Assembly (NCBI GenBank): GCA_946415315.1
Contig: CAMKRZ010000001.1
Span: forward strand, 227,207 to 291,206
Length of the DNA stretch: 64,000 bases
Direction of reading: 5' to 3'
From: an uncultured Lachnoclostridium sp.
GTDB lineage: Bacteria > Bacillota > Clostridia > Lachnospirales > Lachnospiraceae
Both the position numbers and the translations under genes were made by a program. Of this stretch, positions 25,210 through 33,762 are shown one piece after another (position 1 is the first letter of the stretch; each line of letters opens with the position of its first letter). The notes under the pieces were generated by a model that saw only the letters and a list, made by a program, of their open reading frames with translations, had not been told where the DNA came from and searched no databases.

Positions 25210-28200
25210 ATGTCAAAGAGGAGAAGGATCGTCGGAGTTCTGATCTCCGATGCACACCACAAGTTCTTTCGGCAGTGTCTGTACAACGTGCAGAGGGAAC
25301 TTCTGAAAAATGATATCGATGTCGTTACGTTCACGACGCTGTGCCATGCCGAGGTGCAACGCGGATATGCCGATGCGGAATGTTCCGTGTACGAGGTCAT
25401 GGATCTGCGTGAGATGGACGGACTGATCGTGTATCCGACGACATTTTACATGGAGCGGCAGAAGGAAGTCCTTGAGAAGATCCGCAGGGAGTTTGACAAG
25501 CCGGTAGTCTGCCTGGAACACGCTAACGAATACGGGTTCCCGACGGTGGCGTTCGGCCGGGAAAACGGCATGGAACTGCTGGTGGACCATCTTGTAAGGG
25601 AACATCAGGTGAAGGATATCCGCCTGGTGGCCGGTCACGATGAACCGAATGTGCCGTTCGATATGGCGCTGCGTGAAGATTTCCTGAACGCCTGCGAGAA
25701 ACACGGAGTCAGCACGTCCGAGGAGTTCTTCAGCGGAGGATTCTGGATCCAGACGGGAGACGAGATTGCCGAAAAACTGCAGAATGCGGAGAAGTTGCCG
25801 GATGCCGTGATCTGTGTGTCCGATGAGGGTGCGGCGGCTTTGGTCGCGGCACTTGAAAAGCGGGGGATCCGCGTGCCGGAGGACATCATCGTCGCGGGCT
25901 ACGGCGCCGATGAAGACCGGAAGACCGGCGAGTTTCTGACGGTGTACCGTGATCCTACGGAGATGGCCGCCAATGCCGTGCGCATGCTGATCGCCCTGAT
26001 CAACGGCAAAAATCAGTTCGTGCTCCCGCACAGGGAGAACTGCTGCCGGTTGATCCCGGGTGGCTCCTGCGGGTGTGTCCGCTGTTCTTACGGGCCGTAT
26101 TCCGAGAGAGTCGTCGAAGAACTGCGCGATGCCACGGAACGGTTCCCTTCCGAGTACAACTTCATGAGCGAGGAGATCACGAACGCGACGGATTTCGAGG
26201 AGTGTCTCCGCACCGTGGACCGTTTTACGGAGTATCTCGGAGATTACGAGGCGTTTTACCTGTGTCTCAACGCGAAGGCGCTGCACGAGACGGCGGCGAT
26301 GCCGCACATTACCGACAAGGTGGAACTTGCGATCGCGCATGAGAAGGATTCGTGTGTCTATGCGGACGGGCGGATGTTCAATCGCGAATACATGATCCCG
26401 GCGCTGTACCGTGAGAGCGAAGAACCGCGTGTTTTCTACGTCGTTCCGTTGCATTTCATCGATCGTGTGCTCGGTTACGTCGTGCTGTCGTACGGCAATG
26501 ATCCGCGTGTCTTTGCAGAATGCCTGCGCGGATGGCTGCGGAAACTGGCGAACTGCCTGGAAGCACAGAGACGCTGGTACATGTATGATGATATCACGCT
26601 GCAGAACCAGGTCCGCGACGCGATGACCGGTCTATATAATTATAAGGGATATATCAGCACGCTGCAGGAGATGTACCGTCATCTCGGCGGCGTTCCGGTG
26701 AAACTGAGTGTGATCGCAATCGATATCGAGCGTTTTTCGGCGATCAACGACGCGTTCGGCCGCGATGAGGGGAACGAGGTGCTGCTTGCGCTCACCAAGA
26801 TCATCCAGAATTCGATGAACGACCGTGACATCTGCGCGCGGCTCGGCAACGATGAGTTCGTCGTGGCAGGGTTTTACGAGGATGCCAACGATGCTGCGGG
26901 GCTTCTTGCGAACCTCAATGCGCGTCTTCAGAATTACAACAACTTCAATAAGAAGGCGTACAGCGTGAACCTCACATACTCGAAGGTGTTCGAGGAGGTC
27001 GTCGATGAGAGCAGTCTTGCCGCGATCACGGCGGATGCGATCGCCGCGAAGAAGACGCTGAAGGAAAATAAGCGCCTCCGGAAGGGCGGAGCGGAACTTG
27101 TCAACGAGGAGGAGCGCAACGAGGTTGTGCACATTCTCGACGACAACCTGCTCAGTTATCATTTCCAGCCGATCGTCAACGCGAAGACGGGAGAGATCTT
27201 CTCCTACGAAGCGCTGATGCGCTCCGACACCGAGCCGTCACTTCCGCCGGAGATCATCCTAAAGCATGCGGAAGCGCTTAACCGGCTTTACGATGTGGAG
27301 ATGCATACATTTTTCAATACGCTTGAGATTTTCCGGAAGAACCGCGAACAACTGCACGGGCGCAAGCTGTTTATCAACAGCATTCCGAAGGTTGTCATCA
27401 GCGAAGAGGACTATTCCAGGCTCATCGAAAACTACGGGGACATTCTCTCGGACGTTGTCATCGAGTTCACCGAGCAGACGGAGGCGAGCCGGGAGCAGGT
27501 GCAGATCATCAAGGAGCGTTGCGCGAACAACGGCATGCAGCTTGCGATCGATGATTACGGCGCCGGCTACTCGAACATTTCCAATCTGCTCACGTATGCG
27601 CCGGACTATGTGAAGATCGACCGCAGTCTTATCGCGCACGTGGACGAGGACAACAAGAAGCAGTATTTTGTGGCAAATACGGTGGAGTTCGCGCATGCGA
27701 ACGGCTTTCTTGCCCTTGCGGAGGGCGTGGAAACCCGTGAGGAACTTAACACGGTCATCCGTCTCGGCATCGATCTGGTGCAGGGGTATTATACCGCGCG
27801 TCCGTCGGCGGATTTCCCAGATGAGATTCCTAAGGAACTGCTGGAGGATATCGTGCGGATGAACATCCGCAACATCGACACGCGCCAGAAGAAGACGTAC
27901 ATCGTCGGCAACGAGAGCGAAGTGCTTCTGGTGCCGCTTGTGATGGACGGTTACACCGAGGTGGTTGTTCCGAAGCCGGAGTGCATTCTCGTCGGCAATC
28001 CGAAGTATCAGACGGACATCGTGCTCCATGTTCCGGACAATACCATCAGCCGCATTCATCTGCGCGGCGCGCAGCTGGAATCCTACCAGCGCCGTCCCTG
28101 CCTCGAGATCGGAAACCGCAGCGATGTGACGCTTGTGGTCGAGGGCAACGTGACGATGCAGGATGCGGGCATCCGCGTTCCGGAGAGTTCGTCTCTCACG

Positions 28201-28932
28201 ATCGAGGGCAACGGCAAACTTTACATCAACGTCAGCGCGGACCGCAGTTTCGCGATCGGCGGTGACTGCAATCAGTCGGTCGGCCGCATTACGGTCAACA
28301 TGGACGGCGAGATCACGATCCACGGCGACGGCCGCGAGTGCGTGGGCATCGGCGGCGGTTATCTGCGCGAGACGGGAGTCCGGATCGAGCGGTGCCGCAA
28401 CATGTACCTCACCATGACCGGCGAGCAGATTGTCGGCGTCGGTTCGGCGAACAGCGCGGCCAATGTCTTTTTGCAGAATACGCGCCTGATCGCGACGATC
28501 AACTCCGACCGCGGTGTCGCGCTGGGATCGATCGCGGGAGAGCCGCGCGTGGAACTGTACAAGGCTCATTTTGCGTGTATCTCGTCCGGTGATACGCAGA
28601 TCGGTATCGGCAGCCTGACGAACGGGCAGAACACCGCCCGCGTCACGGACAGCGAGGTACAGACGGAGATGCGCGCGAAGCGGTGCGTGGGCATCGGTTG
28701 CCGCACGGGTACGGCAACGGTGCGCGTCATCGGTTCGACGATCAACATGCGGTGCGAGGGCACATCCGCCATCGGCATCGGCTCGGGCGAGCGCAAGGGG
28801 CGCGGTCAGTTCGAGATGTCCGGAATGAATTTCCGGCTTGCTTCGGCTTCCGGCATTGCCTTCGGTTACGAGGAGGAAGCCATGAATTTCTTAAAATGTA
28901 AAATAGTGGGAACGGAGGAATCCAAAACATGA
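25210..28932 (+). CDS. LacI-type sensor / degenerate GGDEF / EAL / beta-helix fusion protein
   Basis: GGAG precedes the ATG at 25210. The 1240-residue protein has no signal peptide or membrane helix. Residues 1-285 form a LacI/PBP-like sensor without the DNA-binding head (starting RIVGVLISDAHHKFFRQ), closing with a Cys cluster (SCGCVRC, about 295). About 300-470 is an uncharacterised linker domain. About 475-635 is a GGDEF domain whose motif is GNDEF, so cyclase activity is doubtful. About 650-900 is an EAL domain with YEAL, IDDYGAGYS, VKIDRS, LAEGVET and QGYY, so c-di-GMP phosphodiesterase activity is likely. About 905-1240 is a right-handed beta-helix with repeated GIGG/GIGS/GVGS turns, resembling carbohydrate-binding helices of secreted proteins. 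The gene overlaps the next, an amidase, by 4 bp. Confidence 0.88.
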   Translation: MSKRRRIVGVLISDAHHKFFRQCLYNVQRELLKNDIDVVTFTTLCHAEVQRGYADAECSVYEVMDLREMDGLIVYPTTFYMERQKEVLEKIRREFDKPVVCLEHANEYGFPTVAFGRENGMELLVDHLVREHQVKDIRLVAGHDEPNVPFDMALREDFLNACEKHGVSTSEEFFSGGFWIQTGDEIAEKLQNAEKLPDAVICVSDEGAAALVAALEKRGIRVPEDIIVAGYGADEDRKTGEFLTVYRDPTEMAANAVRMLIALINGKNQFVLPHRENCCRLIPGGSCGCVRCSYGPYSERVVEELRDATERFPSEYNFMSEEITNATDFEECLRTVDRFTEYLGDYEAFYLCLNAKALHETAAMPHITDKVELAIAHEKDSCVYADGRMFNREYMIPALYRESEEPRVFYVVPLHFIDRVLGYVVLSYGNDPRVFAECLRGWLRKLANCLEAQRRWYMYDDITLQNQVRDAMTGLYNYKGYISTLQEMYRHLGGVPVKLSVIAIDIERFSAINDAFGRDEGNEVLLALTKIIQNSMNDRDICARLGNDEFVVAGFYEDANDAAGLLANLNARLQNYNNFNKKAYSVNLTYSKVFEEVVDESSLAAITADAIAAKKTLKENKRLRKGGAELVNEEERNEVVHILDDNLLSYHFQPIVNAKTGEIFSYEALMRSDTEPSLPPEIILKHAEALNRLYDVEMHTFFNTLEIFRKNREQLHGRKLFINSIPKVVISEEDYSRLIENYGDILSDVVIEFTEQTEASREQVQIIKERCANNGMQLAIDDYGAGYSNISNLLTYAPDYVKIDRSLIAHVDEDNKKQYFVANTVEFAHANGFLALAEGVETREELNTVIRLGIDLVQGYYTARPSADFPDEIPKELLEDIVRMNIRNIDTRQKKTYIVGNESEVLLVPLVMDGYTEVVVPKPECILVGNPKYQTDIVLHVPDNTISRIHLRGAQLESYQRRPCLEIGNRSDVTLVVEGNVTMQDAGIRVPESSSLTIEGNGKLYINVSADRSFAIGGDCNQSVGRITVNMDGEITIHGDGRECVGIGGGYLRETGVRIERCRNMYLTMTGEQIVGVGSANSAANVFLQNTRLIATINSDRGVALGSIAGEPRVELYKAHFACISSGDTQIGIGSLTNGQNTARVTDSEVQTEMRAKRCVGIGCRTGTATVRVIGSTINMRCEGTSAIGIGSGERKGRGQFEMSGMNFRLASASGIAFGYEEEAMNFLKCKIVGTEESKT

Positions 28933-29774
28933 GAAGAAAGGTAACTGCAGCAGTGCTTCTCTTACTGCTGCTCGTATGTCTGTCAGCGTGCGGAGATAAG
29001 GAGGACGAAGACGACATTCACAACTACAACAAGACAGGGGAGTATGAATCCAACATCAATGATGCAATCCCGACGGCTACGGAGGACGATCTGATCACCA
29101 AGCCTCCGGTCAACGGAACGGCGACGCCAACCCCGACACCGAAGCCGGCAAAACAGTATATCGTAGTGCTTGATCCCGGCCATGGCGGCAATGATCCGGG
29201 GGCAAGTTATGACGGACGAAAAGAGTCATATTTAAATCTTCAATTGGCAAATCTCGTAAAAGAATACTTGACATCCAATTACAGTAATGTAACCGTGATA
29301 TTAACACGAGAGGACGAGAATACAAAACCATCCCTTTCCGAAAGGGTTGATGTCGGTCTGGATAACAAAGCAGATATTGTTGTAAGTCTTCATCTTGATG
29401 CAACAGAATCACATAAGTCGCATGGTGCTTCAGTGCTCATCTCAAAACAACCGAACATTACGGAGCAATCAAAGAAACTTGCAAATTGTATACTTAAAAA
29501 TCTGGAGAGTCTTGGGATAAAGAACAACGGGACAGTTAAGAAAGACAGTAAAGATACTTTTGACGAGAACGGAGTTCCGGTGGATTACTACGGAATCTGC
29601 CGTTACGGAGCAGCAAACAATATAATTGCTCTTATTGTGGAAAGTTGTTACATTGACAGTGATATTGATGCTGATTACCTCAAAAGTGATATGTTGCCTA
29701 AAATGGCCGAGGCGGAGGCCAAGGGAATCATGGAGTTCCTTACAAAGCATTACAACAACGGCGCTGAGGGCTGA
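28929..29774 (+). CDS. N-acetylmuramoyl-L-alanine amidase lipoprotein (Amidase_3)
   Basis: The ATG overlaps the stop of the preceding EAL gene by 4 bp (ATGA), indicating translational coupling. The 281-residue product has a lipoprotein signal (LLVCLSAC), a short acidic and Thr/Pro linker, and an Amidase_3 domain (about 75-275). The zinc ligands are visible: His in DPGHGG, Glu in RKESYLNL, His in SLHLDA, plus the catalytic Glu in IVESCYI. It should cleave the amide between MurNAc and L-Ala in peptidoglycan. The catalytic part (about 29215-29700) is visibly richer in A and T than its neighbours. Two more Amidase_3 genes lie at 44635 and 46718. Confidence 0.92.
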   Translation: MRRKVTAAVLLLLLLVCLSACGDKEDEDDIHNYNKTGEYESNINDAIPTATEDDLITKPPVNGTATPTPTPKPAKQYIVVLDPGHGGNDPGASYDGRKESYLNLQLANLVKEYLTSNYSNVTVILTREDENTKPSLSERVDVGLDNKADIVVSLHLDATESHKSHGASVLISKQPNITEQSKKLANCILKNLESLGIKNNGTVKKDSKDTFDENGVPVDYYGICRYGAANNIIALIVESCYIDSDIDADYLKSDMLPKMAEAEAKGIMEFLTKHYNNGAEG

Positions 29775-29795
29775 TCAGAGTACAGTGAAAGAAAG

Positions 29796-29838
29796 CGCCG
29801 CCGTGTCGGGGGAATAACCGGCGCGGCGGCGTTGTTTT
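29796..29838 (+). terminator. Terminator of the EAL-amidase operon
   Basis: Fourteen-base-pair GC-rich stem (29796-29809 with 29818-29831, two G-T pairs), followed by TTGTTTT. Confidence 0.9.
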
Positions 29839-29903
29839 GTCTTATGGGTATTTATGCAATCCGGTGAAATCCCTTTAGGAAAGATACGGTCAATCGACCT
29901 TTT

Positions 29904-30629
29904 TCAGAACCAGCCTCCGTTGAACCCGATGATCTCACCCGTGAGATATCCCGGAGCCTGCATCAGCAAATCCACCATTTCGGCGACTTCCTCGGGAGCT
30001 GCGATTCGTCCGGCGGGAATCTCCTCGCGGAGCGCCTGCAGATCCTCCTCGGACAGGTGGGAGTTCATTTTCGTATCGACCATGCCCGGTGCCAGCGCAT
30101 TGACGGAGATGCCGCTCGGGGCAAGCTCCTTGGCCATCGCCTTGGTGAGTGCGTCCAGACCTCCCTTGGTTGCAGAGTAGGCCGCCTCAAAGGAGGCGCC
30201 GCGCGTGCCCCAGATCGAGGAGATGAGCAGGATGCGCCCGCTGTGCCGTGTCAGCATGACGGGAGTGATATGTTTGATGCACAGAATGGCGGAGGTGAGG
30301 TTGGCGGAGACAAGGTTGTTCCACTCCTCGATCGTGAGATCACCGAGAAGGCCGGTTGTGGAATGCCCGGCGACATGCACGAGTCCGTCGATCCGATGGA
30401 ACTCATCGGCAATCTGCTCCAGCACCTCGCGGACAAATGCCTCGCTGCCGAGATTTCCCGCGTACGTGCGGCAGTACGCGCCGAGTTCCGTCGCGGCTTC
30501 CGCCGTTCGTTCCAGTGCTTCCGCGTTCGTGTGACCGATCAGCGCGAGATTGACACCGCGCTTTGCAAACTGAAGGGCAACCGCCGAACCGATATCGCCG
30601 CTGGCGCCCGTGACAACGATCGTTTCCAT
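29904..30629 (-). CDS. SDR-family oxidoreductase (FabG-like)
   Basis: AAGGAG is 9 nt before the ATG at 30629; an ATG three codons earlier abuts the site and is less likely. The 241-residue product has the nucleotide-binding TGASGDIG motif (about residue 8), the structural VAGHS in place of NNAG, catalytic Ser in LLISSIWG and Tyr/Lys in YSATKGG, and ends NGGWF as FabG relatives do. It reduces a carbonyl with NAD(P)H. It may be a beta-ketoacyl-ACP reductase homolog or a sugar/polyol dehydrogenase. It lies outside a fatty-acid operon, so the substrate is open. Confidence 0.88.
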   Translation of the reverse strand: METIVVTGASGDIGSAVALQFAKRGVNLALIGHTNAEALERTAEAATELGAYCRTYAGNLGSEAFVREVLEQIADEFHRIDGLVHVAGHSTTGLLGDLTIEEWNNLVSANLTSAILCIKHITPVMLTRHSGRILLISSIWGTRGASFEAAYSATKGGLDALTKAMAKELAPSGISVNALAPGMVDTKMNSHLSEEDLQALREEIPAGRIAAPEEVAEMVDLLMQAPGYLTGEIIGFNGGWF

Positions 30630-31109
30630 AAACAACATCTCCTTGCTTTTTGTTTCCTATAAGTGTAGCAAAGAGAGGCAGAAAATGCAATTCTGACGGA
30701 CGCTTTCTTTGCGGAATTTGGCCGCAGGGAGAAGACGGATGACGGCTCGGAACAGGATTTTCGCCCCGGCAAAAGAGGGCTTATTGCATGAAAAAGAGTG
30801 GAAAATTTGAAGAATTATGCGGAAAAGAGGCATTTTTCGAAAAAATATGATGTCGGAAAAAACGGCATTATGTACAAAGAAATGCGCGGAAAGAGCATGT
30901 TTGGCGAGGCTGTCGGCGGAATTTTTAGTAAAAAAGCCGACAACGGGCGGGCGAGAGACGGTTGTTATACAAATTAGACAAAAGTAGAAAACCGAATTTG
31001 TACATTTGCAACATAGTTTTTTTCGCGCTCTTAGTGTATCATACCCGTTAGGTACTTGCGCCGGCGGGCGCAGTGCGTTCTGCTAACAAAAAATAGGAGG
31101 CATTTCGTA
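30630..31109. other. 480-bp intergenic region upstream of msmK
   Basis: The left half is A-rich and holds nothing that I recognise. Near the right end a TATCAT (31037-31042) with a poor TAGTTT 17 bp upstream could be the msmK promoter. A GC-rich hairpin (TGCGCC/GGCGCA near 31054-31068) lies in the leader before AGGAGG. No convincing coding frame was found. Confidence 0.4.
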
Positions 31110-32222
31110 ATGGCAGGTTTGAAACTTATCAACATCAGTAAGACATATCCGAACGGATTCGTCGCAGTTAAGGACTTCAACCTTGATATCAAGGATAAGG
31201 AGTTCATCATCTTCGTAGGACCTTCCGGATGCGGTAAGTCCACGACCCTTCGTATGATCGCCGGTCTCGAGGAGATCACCGGTGGTGAGCTGTACATCGG
31301 CGACAAGCTGATGAACGACGTTGAGCCTAAGGACAGAGATATCGCAATGGTATTCCAGAACTACGCTCTGTATCCGCATATGTCTGTTTATGATAACATG
31401 GCATTCGGTCTTAAGCTCCGCAAGGTTCCGAAGGATCAGATCGAGAAACTTGTAAATGAGGCTGCTAAGATCCTCGGTATCGAGCAGCTGCTCGACCGTA
31501 AGCCGAAGGCTCTGTCCGGTGGTCAGAGACAGCGTGTGGCCATGGGTCGTGCTATCGTTCGTAATCCTAAGGTATTCCTTATGGACGAGCCTCTTTCCAA
31601 CCTTGATGCTAAGCTCCGTGTTCAGATGCGTATCGAGATTTCCAAGATCCACCAGAGACTGGAAGCTACGATCATCTACGTTACGCATGACCAGACCGAG
31701 GCTATGACGCTTGGTACCCGTATCGTCGTTATGAAGGACGGTGTTATCCAGCAGGTAGATACTCCTCAGAACCTCTACGACAAGCCGAACAACCTGTTCG
31801 TTGCAGGTTTCATGGGATCGCCTCAGATGAACTTCCTGGATTCCGTTGTTACCGTAAGCGGCTCCAGCGTTTACCTTGTATTCGGCAACAACAAGATCCT
31901 TGTTCCGGAAGCAAGAGCAAAGAAGCTTGTTGAGGGTGGCTATGTTGACAAGGAAGTCGTTCTCGGTATCCGTCCTGAGGATATCAAGGATGATGCTTCG
32001 TTCGTTGCAGCTCATCCGGAAGCTTCGTTCGCAGCTACCGTTCGTGTTTACGAGCTTCTCGGTGCCGAAGTATTCCTGTACTTTGCAGTTGATGATTATG
32101 ACATCACCGCCCGTGTTGATCCTCGCACGGAAGCAAGACCCGGCGACACCATCACGATCGCAATGGATCTTGCGAAGATGCACATCTTCGACAAGGAGAC
32201 CGAGCAGATCATCACTCACTGA
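31110..32222 (+). CDS. ugpC: MsmK/UgpC-type ABC transporter ATPase, probably shared by several sugar transporters
   Basis: TAGGAGG precedes the ATG at 31110. The 370-residue product has Walker [10 protein letters not shown], signature LSGGQRQR, Walker [14 protein letters not shown]-loop THDQTEA and the C-terminal TOBE region. Its codons are far more biased than those of its neighbours (CGT for Arg, GGT for Gly, CTT for Leu), a mark of high expression. There are no permease genes beside it, and it is followed by its own terminator. Such orphan MsmK proteins energise many CUT1 sugar importers in Firmicutes. Confidence 0.93.
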   Translation: MAGLKLINISKTYPNGFVAVKDFNLDIKDKEFIIFVGPSGCGKSTTLRMIAGLEEITGGELYIGDKLMNDVEPKDRDIAMVFQNYALYPHMSVYDNMAFGLKLRKVPKDQIEKLVNEAAKILGIEQLLDRKPKALSGGQRQRVAMGRAIVRNPKVFLMDEPLSNLDAKLRVQMRIEISKIHQRLEATIIYVTHDQTEAMTLGTRIVVMKDGVIQQVDTPQNLYDKPNNLFVAGFMGSPQMNFLDSVVTVSGSSVYLVFGNNKILVPEARAKKLVEGGYVDKEVVLGIRPEDIKDDASFVAAHPEASFAATVRVYELLGAEVFLYFAVDDYDITARVDPRTEARPGDTITIAMDLAKMHIFDKETEQIITH

Positions 32223-32249
32223 TCCGGACAAGTCAATACTTGAACTTAC

Positions 32250-32280
32250 AGAGCCCTGTGCGATCGCACAGGGCTCTTTC
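32250..32280 (+). terminator. Terminator of msmK
   Basis: Perfect 12-bp stem (32250-32261 with 32266-32277) with a GATC loop, followed by TTTC. Confidence 0.9.
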
Positions 32281-32409
32281 ATGTTCAAAAAGTTATGAAT
32301 GTGAGCAGCGAAGTCTGCGGTGCGAGATACGGGCACACATACACGAGGAAACCGAACGAAGAGTGGTGCGCAAATGATGCGACGAAGTCGCTCTTCACAC
32401 TGTTTTCAC

Positions 32410-32438
32410 TTGAAAAATCGCAGGATTTGTGCTATTAT
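32410..32438 (+). promoter_or_regulatory. Promoter of the CdaR-like regulator
   Basis: TTGAAA (32410-32415), 17-bp spacer, TATTAT (32433-32438). Confidence 0.7.
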
Positions 32439-32563
32439 CTTTCTGATTATGGGGTGGCGGATGTCCGTGCATTTTTCGGGGCATTCGGCCGGCGGAAGCA
32501 CCCTGCCGGATGGCGGAACAGGGGCTCTGACCGAGATTCCATGCGGAAAGGAATGGCAGTCGG

Positions 32564-33655
32564 ATGATATCGAATCAAATACTTCAAAACACGATTGACG
32601 GGATGAAGGGAATCGCACGCGTTGATTTGTGCATCATGGACACGGAGGGAAAGACGCTGGCGTCCACGATGAATGTTGCGGCAGAGGAGAACACTGCAAT
32701 GGTAACGGCATTTGCCGAGTCTCCGGCGGACAGCCAGGTGATGCAGGGGTACCAGTTCTTCAAGGTCTATGACGATCATCAGCTGGAGTACATTCTTCTG
32801 GCCAAGGGTGACACGGACGATGTGTACATGGTCGGCAAGATGGCGGCATTCCAGATCCAGGGCCTTCTGGTGGCGTACAAGGAGCGCTTTGACAAGGACA
32901 ACTTTATCAAAAACCTTCTGCTGGACAACCTTCTGCTGGTGGATATCTATAACCGCGCCAAGAAGCTTCACATCGAGGTGGAGGCACGCCGCGTAGTCTA
33001 TATTATCGAGACGAAGACCGAGAAGGACACGAACGCGCTGGAGACGGTTCGCACGCTGTTCGCGGGCAAGCCGAAGGATTTCATCACGGCCGTTGATGAG
33101 AAGAACATCATTATCGTCAAGGAACTCAAGGCCAATGAGAATTACGAGACGCTGATGAACACAGCGAAGATCATTGTTGACATGCTCAACACGGAGGCCA
33201 TGAGCAAGGTTCATGTTTCCTACGGCACCATCGTCAATGAGATCAAAGATATTTCCCGCTCCTACAAGGAAGCGAAGATGGCGCTCGATGTCGGCAAGAT
33301 CTTCTACAGCGAGCGCAAGGTTGTTGCGTATAACAACCTTGGAATCGGCCGTCTGATCTATCAGTTGCCGATGCCGCTCTGCAAGATGTTCATCCGCGAG
33401 ATCTTCGACGGCCAGTCGCCGGAGGACTTCGGCGAGGAGACGCTTACAACCATCAACAAGTTTTTCGAGAAGAGCCTCAACGTCTCGGCTACCTCGAAGG
33501 AGCTGTACATTCACCGCAACACGCTCGTGTACCGTCTCGACAAGCTTGAGAAGAGTACAAACCTCGACCTGCGTGTTTTTGACGATGCCATCACGTTCAA
33601 GATCGCGCTGATGGTTGTGAAGTACATGAAATATATGGAGAATGCCGAGTATTGA
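32564..33655 (+). CDS. CdaR/PucR-type transcriptional regulator
   Basis: GGAAAGGA lies about 11 nt upstream of the ATG. The 363-residue product has an N-terminal sugar-diacid-type sensor region (about 1-120), a GGDEF-like fold region of the PucR/CdaR family (about 130-260), and the characteristic C-terminal helix-turn-helix (about 300-350, LYIHRNTLVYRLDKLE). Members respond to small molecules such as sugar diacids or purines. It has no membrane segment. Its location next to the shared sugar-transport ATPase suggests control of carbohydrate import. The pairing seems functional but the ligand is unknown. Confidence 0.85.
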   Translation: MISNQILQNTIDGMKGIARVDLCIMDTEGKTLASTMNVAAEENTAMVTAFAESPADSQVMQGYQFFKVYDDHQLEYILLAKGDTDDVYMVGKMAAFQIQGLLVAYKERFDKDNFIKNLLLDNLLLVDIYNRAKKLHIEVEARRVVYIIETKTEKDTNALETVRTLFAGKPKDFITAVDEKNIIIVKELKANENYETLMNTAKIIVDMLNTEAMSKVHVSYGTIVNEIKDISRSYKEAKMALDVGKIFYSERKVVAYNNLGIGRLIYQLPMPLCKMFIREIFDGQSPEDFGEETLTTINKFFEKSLNVSATSKELYIHRNTLVYRLDKLEKSTNLDLRVFDDAITFKIALMVVKYMKYMENAEY

Positions 33656-33762
33656 TGTGCGGCGGAGATCGGTCCGTGCACACGGTGAGACGGTCATTTT
33701 CCGTGTAGTGTGGGGAATTCCGCGCAGAGGCGGAATCAGAAAAATGCAGTTCAGGAGTTTTT

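Larger units (their letters stand above)
32223..32563 (+). other. Intergenic region between msmK and the CdaR-like gene
   Basis: It holds the msmK terminator (32250-32280), a small hairpin GCGAC/GTCGC near 32380, and a promoter (32410-32438). The leader before the regulator is about 120 nt. An open frame crossing this region lacks a ribosome site and overlaps the promoter, so it is not called. Confidence 0.6.

Noticed and set aside
32295..32567. Open frame of about 90 codons between msmK and the CdaR-like gene
   Set aside because: No ribosome site, overlaps the promoter at 32410-32438 and has coding-atypical composition.
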